This document shows, in pieces, positions 53,430 to 63,451 of a stretch of 64,000 nucleotides of DNA. Each line of letters opens with the position of its first letter. Positions within the stretch are counted from its first letter, which is position 1. Made by a program: the position numbers and the translations under genes. Source of the DNA: Dyadobacter linearis. Its GTDB lineage: Bacteria > Bacteroidota > Bacteroidia > Cytophagales > Spirosomataceae. The stretch lies in contig NZ_CAJRAU010000005.1 in the NCBI RefSeq assembly GCF_907165045.1, forward strand, positions 372,001-436,000. The letters run 5' to 3'. A model generated the notes under the pieces. That model was given only the letters and a program-made list of their open reading frames with translations, was not told the DNA's origin and made no database searches.

Positions 53430-54497
53430 CTAAACGTACTTCGGACTCAACTCCTTCGCCTGCGCTACGAACTCTTTCACTTTCTGCTCTTCGTCTTTCT
53501 TGCAGATCATCAGAACGCCGTCATATTCGGCGACGATATAACCGTCCAAACCACTGATTACTACCAGTTTGTCTTTTGGTGTTTTGATGATTGAGTTGGT
53601 TGTATTATATAGTAACAGATTTCCGTCGGTTACGTTTTCATTTTCATCTTTTTCCGAAACTTCATAAAGCGACTTCCAAGTTCCGAGGTCGGACCAGCCG
53701 AAGTTACTTAGTACAACGTGCACGTTATCAGCTTTTTCCATAATCGCATTGTCGATGGAAATGCTGCCGCAATGTGCGTAAGCCCGCTGCACGAATGAAT
53801 CTTCCGTTTCCAGGTAATAGTGATTATTTCCTCCTCCAAAAATATCCGCGATCTCTGGCTGAAATTCAACGAGCGCCTTTTTGAATGCATTGATATTCCA
53901 GACGAAAATCCCGGCATTCCAAACGAAATCACCACTATCCAAAAATTGCAATGCAAGCTCTAAATGTGGTTTTTCGGTAAATGATTTCACTTTTTTTACC
54001 GTCAGCTTGTCGGGGATATATTGAATGTAGCCGTAGCCGGTATCAGGGCGCGTCGGCTGAATTCCAAGTGTAACCAGGATATCTTCATTCCGCGTCGCTC
54101 CCAGTGCCACTCTGATCGTGTCTTTGAAATTATCTTCCTTTAATATGATATGGTCGGCTGGCGCTACTACAACATTGGCATTCGGGTTGCGGGCCGCGAT
54201 CTTGTAGCAAGCGTAAGCAATGCAGGGCGCAGTATTACGCCTGTTTGGTTCCAGCAATATCTGATCGTCGGTCAGCGTAGGAATCTGCTCTTTGACAAGT
54301 TCTTTATATTCCTGACTTGTAACAATATATACGTTTTCTATCGGGCAAACACCATTAAACCTTTCCACCGTCTGCTGCAAAAGCGTCTGGCCGGTGCCCA
54401 GCACATCATGAAATTGTTTCGGGAAATCGGTCCGACTGAAAGGCCAGAATCTGGTTCCTACTCCGCCGGCCATGATAATCACATAAGTATCCTGCAT
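53430..54497 (-). CDS. Mannose-1-phosphate guanylyltransferase
   Basis: 355 residues from the ATG at 54497. MAGGVGTRFWPFSRTDFPKQF is the nucleotidyltransferase signature (GxGxRxxP...PK), with VVAPADHIILKEDNF and the metal-binding residues after it, and FVWNAGIFVWNINAFK. It forms GDP-mannose from mannose-1-P and GTP for surface polysaccharides. The frame is open for another 48 codons upstream (to a TTG at 54641) without family similarity; TAAATTTG at 54646-54653 (minus strand) matches a -7 box. Confidence 0.92.
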   Translation of the reverse strand: MQDTYVIIMAGGVGTRFWPFSRTDFPKQFHDVLGTGQTLLQQTVERFNGVCPIENVYIVTSQEYKELVKEQIPTLTDDQILLEPNRRNTAPCIAYACYKIAARNPNANVVVAPADHIILKEDNFKDTIRVALGATRNEDILVTLGIQPTRPDTGYGYIQYIPDKLTVKKVKSFTEKPHLELALQFLDSGDFVWNAGIFVWNINAFKKALVEFQPEIADIFGGGNNHYYLETEDSFVQRAYAHCGSISIDNAIMEKADNVHVVLSNFGWSDLGTWKSLYEVSEKDENENVTDGNLLLYNTTNSIIKTPKDKLVVISGLDGYIVAEYDGVLMICKKDEEQKVKEFVAQAKELSPKYV

Positions 54498-54758
54498 TAT
54501 AAAAGCGATTTGTATAAGCGTTAAGTAAAGCTCTTCAAAACTAGTGATAAACGACCAGTATGCCCGGCCCGGAAAGTCAAAAACATCTTCAAAATTAGCA
54601 GAAGGCGCGTTTACAGGTTTAAGCAGCAGATTTTCATGCAAATCACAAATTTAATGTTTAATAGTAACAACAGTTTTTTTACTAATATTTATTAAAACAT
54701 TCCAAGAAAAACTTGTACATTAAACTAAAAACAGCGCACATTTAAAATAACTCCCACT

Positions 54759-57700
54759 ATGACGAAAAACTTTACTGTTCTAAAAACTTTACTGCTCTTT
54801 ATCTATCTGACTTCCAACGCCTTTGGTCAGATTACCTTGCAGGGTAAGGTTACCGAATCCTCGACTGGTGAGCCGCTGGCGGGAATCAGCATTCAGATCA
54901 GAGGAAAGGTAACCGGCACGATCACAGACAATCAGGGAAAATTTAATTTAAATACAACCTCAAATCCGCCGCTCACTCTAACGATTTCTTCCGTCGGTTT
55001 TCAAACGCAGGAGATCAATGTCACTTCCGGCCAGACGAATCTGGATATCAAAATGGTGGAGCAGGTAACCCTTGGCGAAGAAGTGGTCGTATCTGCCTCC
55101 CGCGTGGAAGAATCCGTGATGCAATCACCCGTAGCGATCGAAAAAATGACCCTCCGCGATATGCGCGACACACCTTCTGCAAATTTCTACGACGGCTTGA
55201 ATAACCTGAAAGGTATCGATATGGCCACGCAGGGATTTTTGTTTAAATCTATCAATATGCGCGGGTTCGGCAGCACGGGTAACCCCCGAACAGTCCAGAT
55301 GATCGATGGAATGGACAATCAGGCACCGGGACTCAATTTTCCGCTCGACAATATTATCGGTATTCCCGAACTTGATGTTGAAAGTGTGGAAGTATTGCCG
55401 GGCGCAGCTTCCGCTTTGTACGGGCCCAATGCAGTAAACGGATTGATCTTACTTAATAGCAAAAGCCCGTTTTTATACCAGGGATTAAGTGCGAGTGTAA
55501 AGAGCGGAATCATGCATGAAGAGCACAGATCGAAAGCTACGACACCCTTCGTAGATGCTACAATCCGCTATGCCAAAGCATTTAACAACAAAATTGCATT
55601 TAAAACGAGCGTATCCTTTATCCGCGCGCAGGACTGGGAGGCGACCAACTATTCCAATCTCAATGTGGGCGGAAACGCGGATCCGGCCCGCGGCGCTGGT
55701 ACTGCGCTTGATTACGATGGGGTGAATGTATATGGAGATGAAATTCAGACGAATATCAATGCAGTAGCCCAGTCGCTTGCAACGGCGGGAAGTATTCCAC
55801 AAGGCGCTGTTTCGCTGGTGCCCAACACTTTTGTGAGCCGCACCGGTTACCTGGAAAAAGATCTGGTGGATTATAAAACGAAGAGCTTTAAGGCGAATGC
55901 AGCCGTGCATTACCGGATTAATGAGAAGATGGAGGCAGTGGCGCAGGTGAATTACGGATACGGAACTACGGTATATACCGCAACCGGCCGCTACGCGCTA
56001 CGAGATTTCAATTTAATGCAGGCGAAGCTGGAACTGCGCGGCGATAATTTTACAGTGCGCGCCTACACAACCCAGGAACGTTCGGGTAAATCTTACTTAT
56101 CCGGGCTGGCAGCAGTTGGTATGCTTTCCGATTTTAAGCCGAATAATGTTTGGTTTGGTCAATATGTGGGTGCGTTCGCTACGGCCCGCGCGGCTGGTAC
56201 CGCCGAGGCCGAATCTCACCTGCTGGCGCGACAAACTGCGGACGCAAATATGCCACAGCCTGGTTCAGCCGCATTTACGCAGCTTTTGGATAAATATAGA
56301 AATATGCCGATTGTAAACGGTGGGGGCGGTTTTGCAGATAAAACCAACCTTTACCACGCAGAAGGATTTTACAATTTTAAAAACCAGATAAAGGTGGTGG
56401 AAGTGCTGGCCGGCGCAAATTTCAGGCAATATCAGCTGCGCTCGGCAGGTACTTTATTCGCCGACCAAAAGGAAGGCCGCTCGGGTACTATTCCTATTAA
56501 TGAATGGGGCGCGTTTGTGCAGGCAGGTAAAAATTTGCTTTCCAATCACCTGAAACTGACCGGCTCGATCCGCTATGATAAAAATGAAAATTTCGCAGGC
56601 CAGTTCACACCAAGGGTTTCGGCAGTAACTTCGTTTGGCGACAACCACATCCGGCTTTCCTATCAAACCGGCTTCCGCATTCCCACAACCCAAAACCAGT
56701 ATATCGACCTGAGAACTCCGGCCGGAACATTAATAGGCGGCCTGCCTGAGTTTGACTCCCGTTACGGCCTTTCAAATGGAATCTTGCGGCAGAATTTATC
56801 CCCACAGGCAATATTACAGGTAATTAACAGCGACCCAACTATTATCGAGAAGGCCACAACTTATGCAAAAGCAGTAGTGACCCAGCAGGCTACCGCGGCT
56901 ATTACGCAGGCTGTCACTGCGCAGGTGACAGCAGCGGTGAACCAGGCGGTCGCCGCCGGCCAGATCCCGAACGAGCCGGCTGCAATTCAAGCTGCGGTTA
57001 CGAATGGGGTGAACGGTGCACTTCCGGGCGTGCTTTCTTCGCAGCTTCCCGGCATATTGGCGGCGCAGGTTCCGGGCCTCGTCCCTACCCTGGCACAAGC
57101 CTACGCATTGGAAAAATTGCCCAAATACAAACCAAGGAAACTGGCGCCCGAGCGCATTGCCTCTTACGAAATCGGCTATAAAGGAGTGATCGCGAAAAAG
57201 CTGTTCATCGACGCCTATTATTATGTCAGCCAATACAAAAACCTGATTGGCGGGGCTGTGATCGTGGTTCCTACTGCGGCGGCGGCACCTGGGCTGCCTA
57301 TTGAATCGGGAATTGGTGTCGGGAATTTCAATGGATATTCGAGAGTAGTGAATACGACAGAAACGATTACTACGACAGGCTTCGCACTTGGTTTGAACTA
57401 CGCATTACCCAAGGGTTTTAATGTAGGTGGTAACGTGGCAAATAACGAGCTCAGAAATTTCGAACCGTCGCCGGAAGTGCAATATTCGCAGTTCAATACG
57501 CCCAAATACCGCTATAATCTGAGTTTTGGGAAAAGGATTACGAGTAGCAGTACATTTGGTTTTAATGTAGTGTACCGGTATCAGCAGGCATTTTTGTGGG
57601 AATCGAGTTTCATTTTACCGACTACTACCGGCGTCCCGATATTCTCTAACACCCGGGTTCCGGCGATTAATAATCTCGATGCGCAGGTGAGTTACAAGGC

Positions 57701-57833
57701 CGCGCCGATCAAATCGATCATTAAAGTAGGCGCGACCAATCTTTTTGGAAAATCATACATTCAAGCGTACGGAAGCCCGAATATCGGTTCTACTTATTAT
57801 GTGAGCATCACTTTTGATGAACTGCTAAACTAG
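54759..57833 (+). CDS. TonB-dependent receptor with carboxypeptidase-regulatory-like N-terminal domain
   Basis: 1024 residues. Signal peptide (about 6-23, ending FGQ), a CarboxypepD_reg-like domain (about 26-108, GKVTESSTGEPLAGISIQI), the plug domain (about 115-235, SPVAIEKMTLRDM, INMRGFGSTGNPRTVQMIDGMD, VEVLPGAASALYGPNAVNGLI) and the 22-strand barrel with the terminal STYYVSITF. It takes a large ligand across the outer membrane using TonB energy. Residues about 699-783 are an Ala/Gln/Val/Pro-rich stretch that looks like an insertion in an outer loop. No SusD partner follows, so it is not a classical Sus pair. Ligand unknown. Confidence 0.92.
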   Translation: MTKNFTVLKTLLLFIYLTSNAFGQITLQGKVTESSTGEPLAGISIQIRGKVTGTITDNQGKFNLNTTSNPPLTLTISSVGFQTQEINVTSGQTNLDIKMVEQVTLGEEVVVSASRVEESVMQSPVAIEKMTLRDMRDTPSANFYDGLNNLKGIDMATQGFLFKSINMRGFGSTGNPRTVQMIDGMDNQAPGLNFPLDNIIGIPELDVESVEVLPGAASALYGPNAVNGLILLNSKSPFLYQGLSASVKSGIMHEEHRSKATTPFVDATIRYAKAFNNKIAFKTSVSFIRAQDWEATNYSNLNVGGNADPARGAGTALDYDGVNVYGDEIQTNINAVAQSLATAGSIPQGAVSLVPNTFVSRTGYLEKDLVDYKTKSFKANAAVHYRINEKMEAVAQVNYGYGTTVYTATGRYALRDFNLMQAKLELRGDNFTVRAYTTQERSGKSYLSGLAAVGMLSDFKPNNVWFGQYVGAFATARAAGTAEAESHLLARQTADANMPQPGSAAFTQLLDKYRNMPIVNGGGGFADKTNLYHAEGFYNFKNQIKVVEVLAGANFRQYQLRSAGTLFADQKEGRSGTIPINEWGAFVQAGKNLLSNHLKLTGSIRYDKNENFAGQFTPRVSAVTSFGDNHIRLSYQTGFRIPTTQNQYIDLRTPAGTLIGGLPEFDSRYGLSNGILRQNLSPQAILQVINSDPTIIEKATTYAKAVVTQQATAAITQAVTAQVTAAVNQAVAAGQIPNEPAAIQAAVTNGVNGALPGVLSSQLPGILAAQVPGLVPTLAQAYALEKLPKYKPRKLAPERIASYEIGYKGVIAKKLFIDAYYYVSQYKNLIGGAVIVVPTAAAAPGLPIESGIGVGNFNGYSRVVNTTETITTTGFALGLNYALPKGFNVGGNVANNELRNFEPSPEVQYSQFNTPKYRYNLSFGKRITSSSTFGFNVVYRYQQAFLWESSFILPTTTGVPIFSNTRVPAINNLDAQVSYKAAPIKSIIKVGATNLFGKSYIQAYGSPNIGSTYYVSITFDELLN

Positions 57834-57838
57834 TACGT

Positions 57839-58483
57839 TTACTTTTCTCCGTAAGCAAGGTCCCCGGCGTCGCCGAGCCCGGGGACTATATAATATTGTT
57901 CATTGAGCTTCTGATCGACAGCACCGAGCCAGAGCCTGCATTGCGGCATTCTGTTTTGTAAAAATTCCACACCTTCCGGGCTCGCTATTACAGAGGCAAT
58001 ATGCGTTTGCGAAGGAATACCGAAGCGAAGTAATGCGTGGTAAACTTTTTCCATCGACCGCCCGGTAGCCAGCATAGGATCAATCAGGATAAGTATTTTT
58101 CCAGTGAGATCCGGGCTGGTGATATAGTCCATTTCAACCTCAAACTCCTCTTCCTCATTAATATGGTGTCCCCGGTACGCACCGATAAATGCATTGTCGG
58201 CACTATCGAATATATTGAGAAACCCCTGGTGCATCGGAACGCCGGCACGCAGGATCGTCGCCAGAACGATGGGCTGTAATAAGGATCGCGAAGGCGCTGT
58301 ACCTAGCGGTGTTTCCACTTTGGCTGGCCTGAATGTGAGCGTTTTCGATAATTCGTAAGCAAGCAGCTCCCCCATCCGCTCCATATTCCGCCTGAATCTC
58401 ATCCGGTCTTTCTGAATATTTACATCTCTCAATTCGGCCAGATAGTGATCGGCAATGGAAGGTTTCTGGGTCAATAAAAACAT
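57839..58483 (-). CDS. upp: Uracil phosphoribosyltransferase
   Basis: 214 residues. LATILRAGVPMHQGFLNIF, LILIDPMLATGRSM (PRPP loop) and the C-terminal YIVPGLGDAGDLAYG are typical of UPRTases. It salvages uracil to UMP. It converges with the TonB gene with five bases between. Confidence 0.95.
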   Translation of the reverse strand: MFLLTQKPSIADHYLAELRDVNIQKDRMRFRRNMERMGELLAYELSKTLTFRPAKVETPLGTAPSRSLLQPIVLATILRAGVPMHQGFLNIFDSADNAFIGAYRGHHINEEEEFEVEMDYITSPDLTGKILILIDPMLATGRSMEKVYHALLRFGIPSQTHIASVIASPEGVEFLQNRMPQCRLWLGAVDQKLNEQYYIVPGLGDAGDLAYGEK

Positions 58484-58608
58484 AGGATCGTTAGTTTTTC
58501 AGCTGCTCCATGCAAGATAATACAAATTCATTGACGTAATTTGGAAGTATAATTCTAAAAATTCTCCGCAAAAGCTCGATTTGTGTGAACAGTAGATTTT
58601 GTTTGCCT

Positions 58609-60381
58609 ATGGTTCCAGGAATAAGCCGGTATTTGAAAACATTGTTGATCATACTGGTATCCCTGCCATATTACGGACACGCGCAGAGCTCTTTTATCCC
58701 CTTCAACGACGATTACTACCACCTGATAGACCGCCTCGAAATCAAAAGGGGCAAGTTTTCAGAAGGTCTGCATTACAATACGAAACCGTTTGAAAGAAAG
58801 GCAGTTGTTGCATTAACTGACTCCATTTTAAAAGAAGGAACGATCAACCTGACCGACCGCGACTGGGAAACGATCGACTACCTCCGGGAAGACAGCTGGG
58901 AATGGACAAAAGGAATGGTCGCGACCGACTCGGCCAAATACGATCAGCTGGCCAGGCTGCATTGGTTTAAGCTTCCGCCTCCGGGCCAGAAAAGAAAATT
59001 TTTCGCGCATCCGGCTGATCTATACAGCATTCATAATAAGGATCTGGACCTGCATTTTAACTTCACTACCACCAATTTTATAGGAAACGATCGCAGAAAC
59101 GATCTTGCTTCCCCTTCCGATTCTACTTTATGGTACACAACCCGCGGCGTAGAGATCAGGGGAATGATCAATGAAAAGCTGGGTTTTTATACTTACGTAG
59201 CTGATAATCAGGGTCGCTTTCCAAGATATGTGAATCACTCTGCGCCTCAGTATAGCTTCCCCGGCGAGGGTTTGGCGAAGGTAACGCGCAATAATGGACG
59301 GGATTTCCTAACCGCGCGCGGATACATTACATTCCGTCCGTTGAAAAGCATTAATGTCCGCTTTGGCCACGATCACAACACTTTTGGCAGCGGCTACCGT
59401 TCGCTGATCCTTTCGGACAACAGCAGCCCCTATTTGTTTTTAAGGCTGGATACCCAGCTCGGCCGCTTTCATTATACCAACCTCTGGACCAGCATGATGA
59501 ATGCCGGGGAGAACTCATTTACGGAAGGTTTGAGAAATAAAAAGTTCGCGGCTATTCACCATCTGAGCGTGAACCTGACTGACCGTATCAACTTCGGGGT
59601 TTTTGAAGCTGAAATATTCAACAGGGATACTGTCGGCGGCGGCTATGATCTTAACTATCTCAACCCGATCATTTTTTACAGATATGTGGAATCCTATATC
59701 GGAAGCCAGGATAATGCATTGCTGGGATTTGATTTTCGGTGGTTAGTTGGAAGGAAAGCTTCTATATACAGCCAGTTTGTTTTGGATGAGTTTTTGACGA
59801 GATATCTCTTCAACGGCAGCGGATCCTGGACTAACAAATACAGCTTTCAGCTAGGCGGTAAATACGTCGACGCTTTCGGAGTGCCTAATCTCGACTTACA
59901 GGCAGAATATAATTTGGTGCGACCATATACCTATTCGCACAAAGATGGCGGGCGAAATTACATGCATTACGGGCAGTCACTGGCCCACCCGCTCGGCGCG
60001 AATTTCAGGGAATATCTGGGAATTATCCGCTACAAAGTAACTCCGCGGCTCTCGGCTTATGGCACAATTATGATGGCCACGCAGGGAAAAGATCCTTCTT
60101 CCGGCCCTCCTATGAACTTCGGGGGCGATATTTCTAAAAATTATGACGAGCGCAGCGTAAACCGCGACGGGGAGCTTGGACAGAAGATCGGACAGGGAAT
60201 AAAGGCCTCCACGGCATTCACAGACCTTCGTCTATCCTATTCACTCGCCCACAATTTGTTTCTCGACGGGCGCTATCTGGTCAGAAATATCAAATCGGAC
60301 GATGTGAAGGTTGCGTCCAAGTACAATGTTTTTACATTCGCGATTCGCTACAATATGGCTTACCGCCAGCAAACGTTCTGA
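58609..60381 (+). CDS. Outer-membrane beta-barrel protein, Wzi-like
   Basis: 590 residues from the ATG at 58609; a GTG at 58585 adds eight residues. A signal peptide ends GHAQ. The remainder is rich in alternating aromatic beta strands; GFYTYVADNQGRFPRY, VRFGHDHNTFGSGYRSLILSDNSSPY and YLNPIIFYRYVESYIGS are barrel-like, and the last residues (YNVFTFAIRYNM) form a typical terminal strand. It resembles the Wzi capsule-assembly family as found in Bacteroidota, but I am not certain. It is followed by nadC after 14 bases on the same strand. Confidence 0.65.
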   Translation: MVPGISRYLKTLLIILVSLPYYGHAQSSFIPFNDDYYHLIDRLEIKRGKFSEGLHYNTKPFERKAVVALTDSILKEGTINLTDRDWETIDYLREDSWEWTKGMVATDSAKYDQLARLHWFKLPPPGQKRKFFAHPADLYSIHNKDLDLHFNFTTTNFIGNDRRNDLASPSDSTLWYTTRGVEIRGMINEKLGFYTYVADNQGRFPRYVNHSAPQYSFPGEGLAKVTRNNGRDFLTARGYITFRPLKSINVRFGHDHNTFGSGYRSLILSDNSSPYLFLRLDTQLGRFHYTNLWTSMMNAGENSFTEGLRNKKFAAIHHLSVNLTDRINFGVFEAEIFNRDTVGGGYDLNYLNPIIFYRYVESYIGSQDNALLGFDFRWLVGRKASIYSQFVLDEFLTRYLFNGSGSWTNKYSFQLGGKYVDAFGVPNLDLQAEYNLVRPYTYSHKDGGRNYMHYGQSLAHPLGANFREYLGIIRYKVTPRLSAYGTIMMATQGKDPSSGPPMNFGGDISKNYDERSVNRDGELGQKIGQGIKASTAFTDLRLSYSLAHNLFLDGRYLVRNIKSDDVKVASKYNVFTFAIRYNMAYRQQTF

Positions 60382-60395
60382 TAATCAATACCATC

Positions 60396-61259
60396 ATGGA
60401 AACTAATCCGCATGAACTTCGCAATCTGATCCGGCTTGCATTGCTGGAAGATATTGGCGACGGCGATCATTCGTCCCTTTCAAGTGTACCCGAAAATGCC
60501 GTGAAACGCGCGAAGTTGCTCGTGAAGCAGGATGGTATCCTGGCGGGCGTGGAGGTTGCCCAGCTGATCTTCGACGAGACCGCTACCTATTATAATGATC
60601 CCCCACTGAAAATAGATGTGTTACTTTTTGACGGAACCGACGTCAAAAGCGGAGACATTGTTTTTATTGTGGAAGGAAGCGCGCGCCTGATCCTGAAAGC
60701 GGAAAGACTGGTGCTGAATACCATGCAGCGGATGAGCGGCATTGCCACTTACGCGCGGCAAATGTCTGCATTGATCGACGACCTGCCTGTAAAACTGCTG
60801 GATACCCGCAAAACGACGCCGAATTTCAGGCTATTTGAGAAAATGGCGGTGAAAATCGGTGGCGCGGTGAACCACAGAATGGGCTTGTATGATATGATCA
60901 TGCTGAAAGACAACCACGTCGATTACGCCGGTGGTATCGAGGCGGCTATTACCAATGCGCGCAAATACCTGGCTGAAACGGGCCGGGACTTGAAAATTGA
61001 GATTGAAACGAGGAATCTGGCAGAAGTGGAAGAAGTGCTGAGAGTAGGCCAGGTGGATATTATTATGCTTGACAACTTTTCGCTGGACGATCTGCGGGAG
61101 GCTGTTAAAAGGATCGGGGACCGGTTTGAGACCGAAGCCTCGGGTAATATCACTGAAAAAACGTTGCGCGCCGTGGCTGAAACGGGCGTAGACGGGATTT
61201 CGAGTGGTGCATTGACGCACCAGGCGCGAAGCCTGGATTTAAGTTTAAAAGCCTTCTAA
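60396..61259 (+). CDS. nadC: Nicotinate-nucleotide pyrophosphorylase (carboxylating)
   Basis: 287 residues. LLEDIGDGDHSS at the start, LNTMQRMSGIATYAR, LDTRKTTPNFR, MGLYDMIMLKDNH and IMLDNFSLDDLREAV are family blocks. It converts quinolinate to nicotinate mononucleotide in NAD synthesis, upstream of the NadK step encoded 14 kb away. A hairpin straddles its 3' flank and the start of the next gene. Confidence 0.96.
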   Translation: METNPHELRNLIRLALLEDIGDGDHSSLSSVPENAVKRAKLLVKQDGILAGVEVAQLIFDETATYYNDPPLKIDVLLFDGTDVKSGDIVFIVEGSARLILKAERLVLNTMQRMSGIATYARQMSALIDDLPVKLLDTRKTTPNFRLFEKMAVKIGGAVNHRMGLYDMIMLKDNHVDYAGGIEAAITNARKYLAETGRDLKIEIETRNLAEVEEVLRVGQVDIIMLDNFSLDDLREAVKRIGDRFETEASGNITEKTLRAVAETGVDGISSGALTHQARSLDLSLKAF

Positions 61260-61276
61260 CCCTTATCCCCATACCG

Positions 61277-61317
61277 AAAGCGTATGCAGCATACAGGATA
61301 TTTTGCATACGCTTTTT
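61277..61317 (+). terminator. Hairpin after nadC that covers the next start codon
   Basis: A perfect 12-bp stem, AAAGCGTATGCA (61277-61288) pairing with TGCATACGCTTT (61304-61315), a 15-base loop, and TTTTT at 61313-61317. It lies 18 bases after the nadC stop and has the form of an intrinsic terminator. The ATG at 61284-61286 of the downstream gene lies inside the left arm. Confidence 0.65.
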
Positions 61318-63410
61318 ACAAAAAAAGCCTTTGGCTGCTCCCGCGTGCGCTTTTCCTTCTCGTAGTATTTGTTTTCTTTTCTCCAAAAATCACCCTCGCT
61401 CAGGCGCCTCCGCGACAGGATATTGATATTAACCAGTTTGTAGCAAGCCTCTTCCCAGTTCCTTCCGAGGATATTGACTACTCAGAGCTTTTCGAATCGC
61501 TGATACAGCTTTACGCCAATCCACTCGATATCAATATAGTTACCGCCGATGAACTGTCTGGCACCCTGATACTTTCTGATGCACAGATCCGCGCTTTGCT
61601 GCAATATCGGGAGCAACTCGGCCCATTCATTTCCCTTTATGAATTGCAGGCAGTGCCGGGTTTTGATATGCCTACCATCCAGCGGTTACTTCCTTTTATT
61701 TGTTTAAATCCCAAACCTGTCTCTTTAAAAAACGCATTACAAAGCCCGAATCAGCACTTTTTGCTATTACGCTCAGGCAGGATACTGGAAACGCAAAAGG
61801 GATTTTCCCCCCTGGATTCTACTTCAAAAGCTGTTACCAGATATCTCGGAAATCCATATAATGCATTTTTAAGATACAGGAACGCGCGGACGGGCTATTA
61901 CAGTTTCGGGGTCACTTTGGAAAAAGATGCGGGAGAAAAATGGCTGGCCTGGAAGCCGAAAAGGCACATTCTCGGAACCGATTTCACTTCTTTTCACGCA
62001 CAATTACTGAACCGGGGGAAGATAAAAAATCTGATCATCGGTGACTATCGAATGCAAACCGGCCAGGGAATGGTGATGGGCGCCGTTTTTTCATTAGGTA
62101 AAGGTTCGGAAGTAATTAAAACAGCCTATCGCAGCACATTGGGATTCAAACCTTACACTTCTTCCGGGGAAGCCGACTTCTTTCGCGGTGCTGCATTGAC
62201 ACTCAGAATTGGCAAGAAAACGGATTTTTCAATGATGTATTCAAAAGTAAAAAGGGACGCGACGCTGGATATGGGCGCTGAAGGAAAAATATTCGCGACT
62301 TCGCTACCCCTTACCGGCTACCACCGCACACTTACTGAAAATGAGAAACATAACAACTTTTCGGAACAAAATGCGGGCGTACATTTTCTGCATCAGTTCC
62401 CATCCGAAAAAGGGCAGGTCGGGATCACGGCGCTGCATACTTACTACGAAGCCCCGATCCGGAAAAGGGGTGCGCTGTATAATGAATTTGAATTCTCAGG
62501 AAAACAAAATCTGATCGCTGGCATTCACGGCGATTACCGCTGGCACAACTATCACTTTTTTGGAGAAGGCGCATTATCCGGCGGAAAAGGTACCGGTATT
62601 ACAGCTGGCGGTATCGGGAGTTTTGGCAGGAAATGGGACGCCACCTTTCTTTTTCGACATTATGCAAAGAATTTCCATACATTCTATGGTAACCCGATCA
62701 GTGAAGCAACCCGGCCGTCGAACGAAAGTGCGGTTTATGGCGGGTTACGGTTTATGCCCGGAAAGCGCTGGCAGCTGAGCGGGTATTTCGACCGGTTTTG
62801 GTTCCCCGGGCTGCGTTACCAGGTGGATGCACCTTCGAAAGGATTTGACTATTATCTGCATTTTTTATTCAAACCCAATAAGCGGCTGAATGTGTACGGG
62901 TTAATGCACGAAAAGCAGAAACAAAAGAATGATCCTGAAAATAAAGAGCAGCAGAATCGCCTCATAACTTCGGTTCGTCGCACTGCGATGCTTAATTTTG
63001 AATATGAAGTACCTCTGCGCTATGCGATTCGCACGCGGTGCCAGGTGGGCGATTCAGGTGAAAAACACGCCGCCCGGTCGAAAGGGATAACAATTTTGCA
63101 AGATCTCACCTGGCATTTTCCCAAGATCGAACTCAGCACCCGGTTTGCCTGGTTTAATACCGACGATTACGACAGCCGCCAGTACGTTTACGAAAAGGAT
63201 ATGCTTTACGCATTCTCAATTCCAGCTTACTACGACAATGGTACGCGGCATTATCTGATGCTGAGATACAACGTTTTCAGGAATATGAAAATATGGGCGC
63301 GCTGGTCGCAAACGCGGTACAAGGATTTGCAAAAGATCAGCTCGGGACTGAATGAGATCAAAGGAAATAAACGCAGCGAGCTCAAAATGCAGGTGATTTA
63401 CCAGCTTTAA
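61284..63410 (+). CDS. Helix-hairpin-helix plus beta-barrel outer-membrane protein
   Basis: 708 residues from the ATG at 61284; no other ATG lies before the signal peptide (hydrophobic about 19-38, ending AQA), but a non-ATG start further in cannot be excluded. An HHH region at about 78-140 (NPLDINIVTADELSGTLILSDAQIRALLQYREQLGPF...LYELQAVPGFD) resembles ComEA/GspK-type modules. The rest is a long barrel-like region ending ELKMQVIYQL. Such HHH-barrel proteins are common in Bacteroidota; their role is not known. The start sits inside a terminator-like hairpin. Confidence 0.7.
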   Translation: MQHTGYFAYAFYKKSLWLLPRALFLLVVFVFFSPKITLAQAPPRQDIDINQFVASLFPVPSEDIDYSELFESLIQLYANPLDINIVTADELSGTLILSDAQIRALLQYREQLGPFISLYELQAVPGFDMPTIQRLLPFICLNPKPVSLKNALQSPNQHFLLLRSGRILETQKGFSPLDSTSKAVTRYLGNPYNAFLRYRNARTGYYSFGVTLEKDAGEKWLAWKPKRHILGTDFTSFHAQLLNRGKIKNLIIGDYRMQTGQGMVMGAVFSLGKGSEVIKTAYRSTLGFKPYTSSGEADFFRGAALTLRIGKKTDFSMMYSKVKRDATLDMGAEGKIFATSLPLTGYHRTLTENEKHNNFSEQNAGVHFLHQFPSEKGQVGITALHTYYEAPIRKRGALYNEFEFSGKQNLIAGIHGDYRWHNYHFFGEGALSGGKGTGITAGGIGSFGRKWDATFLFRHYAKNFHTFYGNPISEATRPSNESAVYGGLRFMPGKRWQLSGYFDRFWFPGLRYQVDAPSKGFDYYLHFLFKPNKRLNVYGLMHEKQKQKNDPENKEQQNRLITSVRRTAMLNFEYEVPLRYAIRTRCQVGDSGEKHAARSKGITILQDLTWHFPKIELSTRFAWFNTDDYDSRQYVYEKDMLYAFSIPAYYDNGTRHYLMLRYNVFRNMKIWARWSQTRYKDLQKISSGLNEIKGNKRSELKMQVIYQL

Positions 63411-63451
63411 AACTATACATATTGAACACAACAACATTGAAAGAACAGGAA

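Noticed and set aside
54759..57833. Polysaccharide utilisation (SusC/SusD) locus
   Set aside because: No SusD-like gene or glycoside hydrolase is next to the receptor; upp follows on the other strand.
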